Shown: piece after piece, positions 62,690 to 64,000 of the stretch | Layout of the letters: every line of letters starts with the position of its first letter | How positions within the stretch are numbered: the stretch's first letter is position 1 | Assembly (NCBI GenBank): GCA_013400975.1 | Contig: WBMZ01009454.1 | Span: 1 to 64,000, forward strand | From: Atrichornis clamosus | Lineage: Eukaryota > Chordata > Aves > Passeriformes > Menuridae | Direction: 5' to 3' | Length of the DNA stretch: 64,000 bases | Notes under the pieces: generated by a model | The model's database searches: none | What the model was told of the DNA's origin: nothing | What the model saw: the letters and a program-made list of their open reading frames with translations, nothing else | Translations under genes and position numbers: made by a program

Positions 62690-62942
62690 TCTTTTGGGCA
62701 GGAGTGTTGATCTGCTTGAGGATATGAAGGATCTACAGATGAATCTGGACACTCTGGAATAAGCTGTGCAGGTAAAGGGTGGAATCACCATCCCTGGAAC
62801 TGTTCTAAAGGTATGGGTTGTGACACCTGGGGACATGGTTTAGTCGTGAACATGACGCTGTTATGTTAATGGCTGTATGTTATGTTAATGGCTCGATTAC
62901 CTTAGAGGTTTTGTCCAACCTCAATGATTCTATGATTCTAAA
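62690..62942 (+). mobile_element. CR1 LINE fragment with internal deletion
   Basis: 62708-62757 ('tgttgatctgcttgaggata', 'tgaaggatctacagatgaat', 'ctggacactctgga') corresponds to the coding part of CR1 around 'cttgagggtaggaaggctctgcagagggatctggac'. Directly after it comes 'ataagctgtgcagg', 'ggtggaatcaccatccctgg', 'ggggacatggtttagtcgtg' and 'gttttgtccaacctcaatga'. This second part is the 3' UTR, which normally lies several hundred bases further on. The end carries 'attctatgattcta', an intact 8-mer tail. The element is therefore a CR1 with an internal deletion at about 62757. Confidence 0.88.
62860..62897 (+). repeat. 19-bp tandem duplication inside the CR1 tail
   Basis: 'gttatgttaatggctgtat' (62860-62878) is followed at once by 'gttatgttaatggctcgat' (62879-62897). 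The CR1 consensus I remember has this 'gttaatggttggactcgat' block once, so the copy arose after or during insertion. Confidence 0.9.
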
Positions 62943-63267
62943 GAAGATCCTTGTGTAACAATAGCAGTTCTTGATACAGCTGACCACATATTTAGTTTAA
63001 AAGAATTTTAACACTGCTAGCAGAATGCTGCATTCTCAACTGCATGTACTTAACACTGCTTACCTTGTGTGCAGGTCTTCACACAACCAGTGTTAAACTG
63101 TAATTTTCCACTGATATTTTTGAAACAAAAGCATCTAATTTCCCTCCTTTCAGTTATATTATAATGAGAACTGTGACCACACTCATGCCAGGACATCTAA
63201 TTTTATGTTATAGGTGAATGTATCTAATAATAGTCTAAGCAGTGATATTTAAAGAGATGAGACCCAT
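62943..63267. other. short unique spacer between two CR1 copies
   Basis: About 325 bp of AT-rich DNA. Nothing is recognised in it. Confidence 0.5.
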
Positions 63268-63492
63268 GTTTGTTAGATAATAGGAAGATATTCTTTCCAG
63301 TGGGGGTGATGAGACATAGGAACAGATTGTCCAGAGGAGTTTTGGATGCCCCACACCTGAAATTTTCCAAGGCCAGGGTGGATGGGGCTTTGAGCAACCT
63401 GGTCTAGTGGAAGGTGATCCTGCCCATGGCAGGAGGATGAACTAGGTGATCTTTAAGGCCCCTTTCAAGCCAAGCCCCTCTATGTTTCTATG
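63268..63492 (+). mobile_element. CR1 LINE fragment, 3' end
   Basis: A plus-strand CR1 tail: 'gttagataataggaagatat', 'gatgagacataggaacagat', 'tgtccagaggag', 'ggccagggtggatggggctt', 'tgagcaacctggtctagtgg', 'gatctttaaggccccttt' and an end 'ctatgtttctatgg' containing two tail 8-mers. It is the same group as the copies at 697, 16966, 25598 and 54664. Confidence 0.94.
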
Positions 63493-64000
63493 GTTCATGT
63501 TGGCACTTAAAAGGAATCAAAAGAGCATCTCAGTGGGGAAAAAAAAAAAAAAGGAAAGCACAAAACAAAACAAGGAAAGAAAGGATCATCTATTGCTAAA
63601 CAGAACATATTCAGAGTGAAAATCATAAAATGTCTTAAATATAGAGCAATGACATATCCTAGCTCTAGGAAATATAGATTAGCTTGCATGTTATTGGAAA
63701 GAAATAAAGTGGATTTTGATGGATTTAGTCATTGCACCCAAATCATTATTAAATGCATATAACATTTCATCGCTCTAATTCTCTCCACTTTGGAGAAGCT
63801 TGCACTGTGATCATGTTGTATTTTGACTCCTTGTGCATAGTCTATTCTAAACTATTTTACTTCCTCAAGAGATCTCTCCCTTTAATGCAAAGAAAAACAT
63901 TCTAAGAGCAAGTCACGTACAGTTTTTCCCAAGGTATAACCTTCCTCTACATGTCTGATCTGTTGTAATTCTGTGACCTGTTCATTTCACCCATCAAGCT
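63493..64000. other. unique AT-rich DNA with an A run
   Basis: An A run at 63538-63552 followed by A-rich sequence to about 63585. Nothing else is recognised to the window end. Confidence 0.55.

Noticed and set aside
1..64000. CRISPR arrays, operons, riboswitches, bacterial or phage genes
   Set aside because: Nothing in the window fits; the repeats are of vertebrate retroelement type.

Overview
The window looks like vertebrate nuclear DNA, almost certainly from a bird. The main evidence is the repeat content. There are more than a dozen 5'-truncated CR1 LINE fragments, several of which keep the diagnostic 3' tail of ATTCTATG-type 8-mers. There are also several LTR families I recognise as avian-type endogenous retroviruses, no Alu/B1-like or L1 sequence, and an AT-rich, ORF-poor background. 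I find no host protein-coding exon, tRNA, rRNA, CRISPR array or bacterial-type gene. The longest open frames (215 codons or fewer) are either antisense to repeats or match nothing I recognise. The stretch is best read as a gene desert or part of a very large intron.

Layout. 1-5.6 kb: a CR1 tail on the minus strand (697-1066), a possible very old CR1 relic (about 1885-1995), and solo LTR family A on the minus strand (2366-2935). 5.6-13.2 kb: one CR1 ORF2 fragment (5637-5806) and otherwise unique AT-rich DNA. 13.2-13.9 kb: a minus-strand CR1 abutting a 3'-truncated LTR of family C. 16.9-27 kb: CR1 fragments at 16966, 19611, 25598 and 26862, and a second family A solo LTR (20579-21180). 29.0-30.4 kb: a nearly complete family C LTR on the plus strand, split by a younger CR1 insertion (about 30037-30241). 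33.5-33.9 kb: two CR1 tails in divergent orientation.

42.8-44.5 kb holds the most informative element, the 5' end of a class II (ERVK-like) provirus on the minus strand. It has a 758-bp LTR with TG...CA ends, an 18-nt primer binding site for tRNA-Lys of the Lys3 type, a leader with a splice-donor-like site, and the first 53 codons of a gag-like frame ended by a stop. Nothing of pro, pol, env or a 3' LTR follows. Its U3 contains three diverged copies of a CCAAT-containing module. Two of them carry an 11-nt match to the 3' end of the primer tRNA, so they are complementary to the element's own PBS.

46.3 kb: a short MIR-like, tRNA-derived SINE head. 51.5-52.3 kb: a probable minus-strand solo LTR of a fourth family (D). 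54.7 kb and 62.7-63.5 kb: more CR1 tails, one of them with an internal deletion and a 19-bp tandem duplication. The rest is unique AT-rich sequence with simple repeats.

No genes here work together in a pathway. The window records repeated retroelement insertion, nesting, truncation and LTR recombination in a non-coding region. Family names are given only as far as I recognise them. Repeat boundaries are by eye, usually within about 10-20 bp. All family assignments rest on remembered consensus features, not on a database search.
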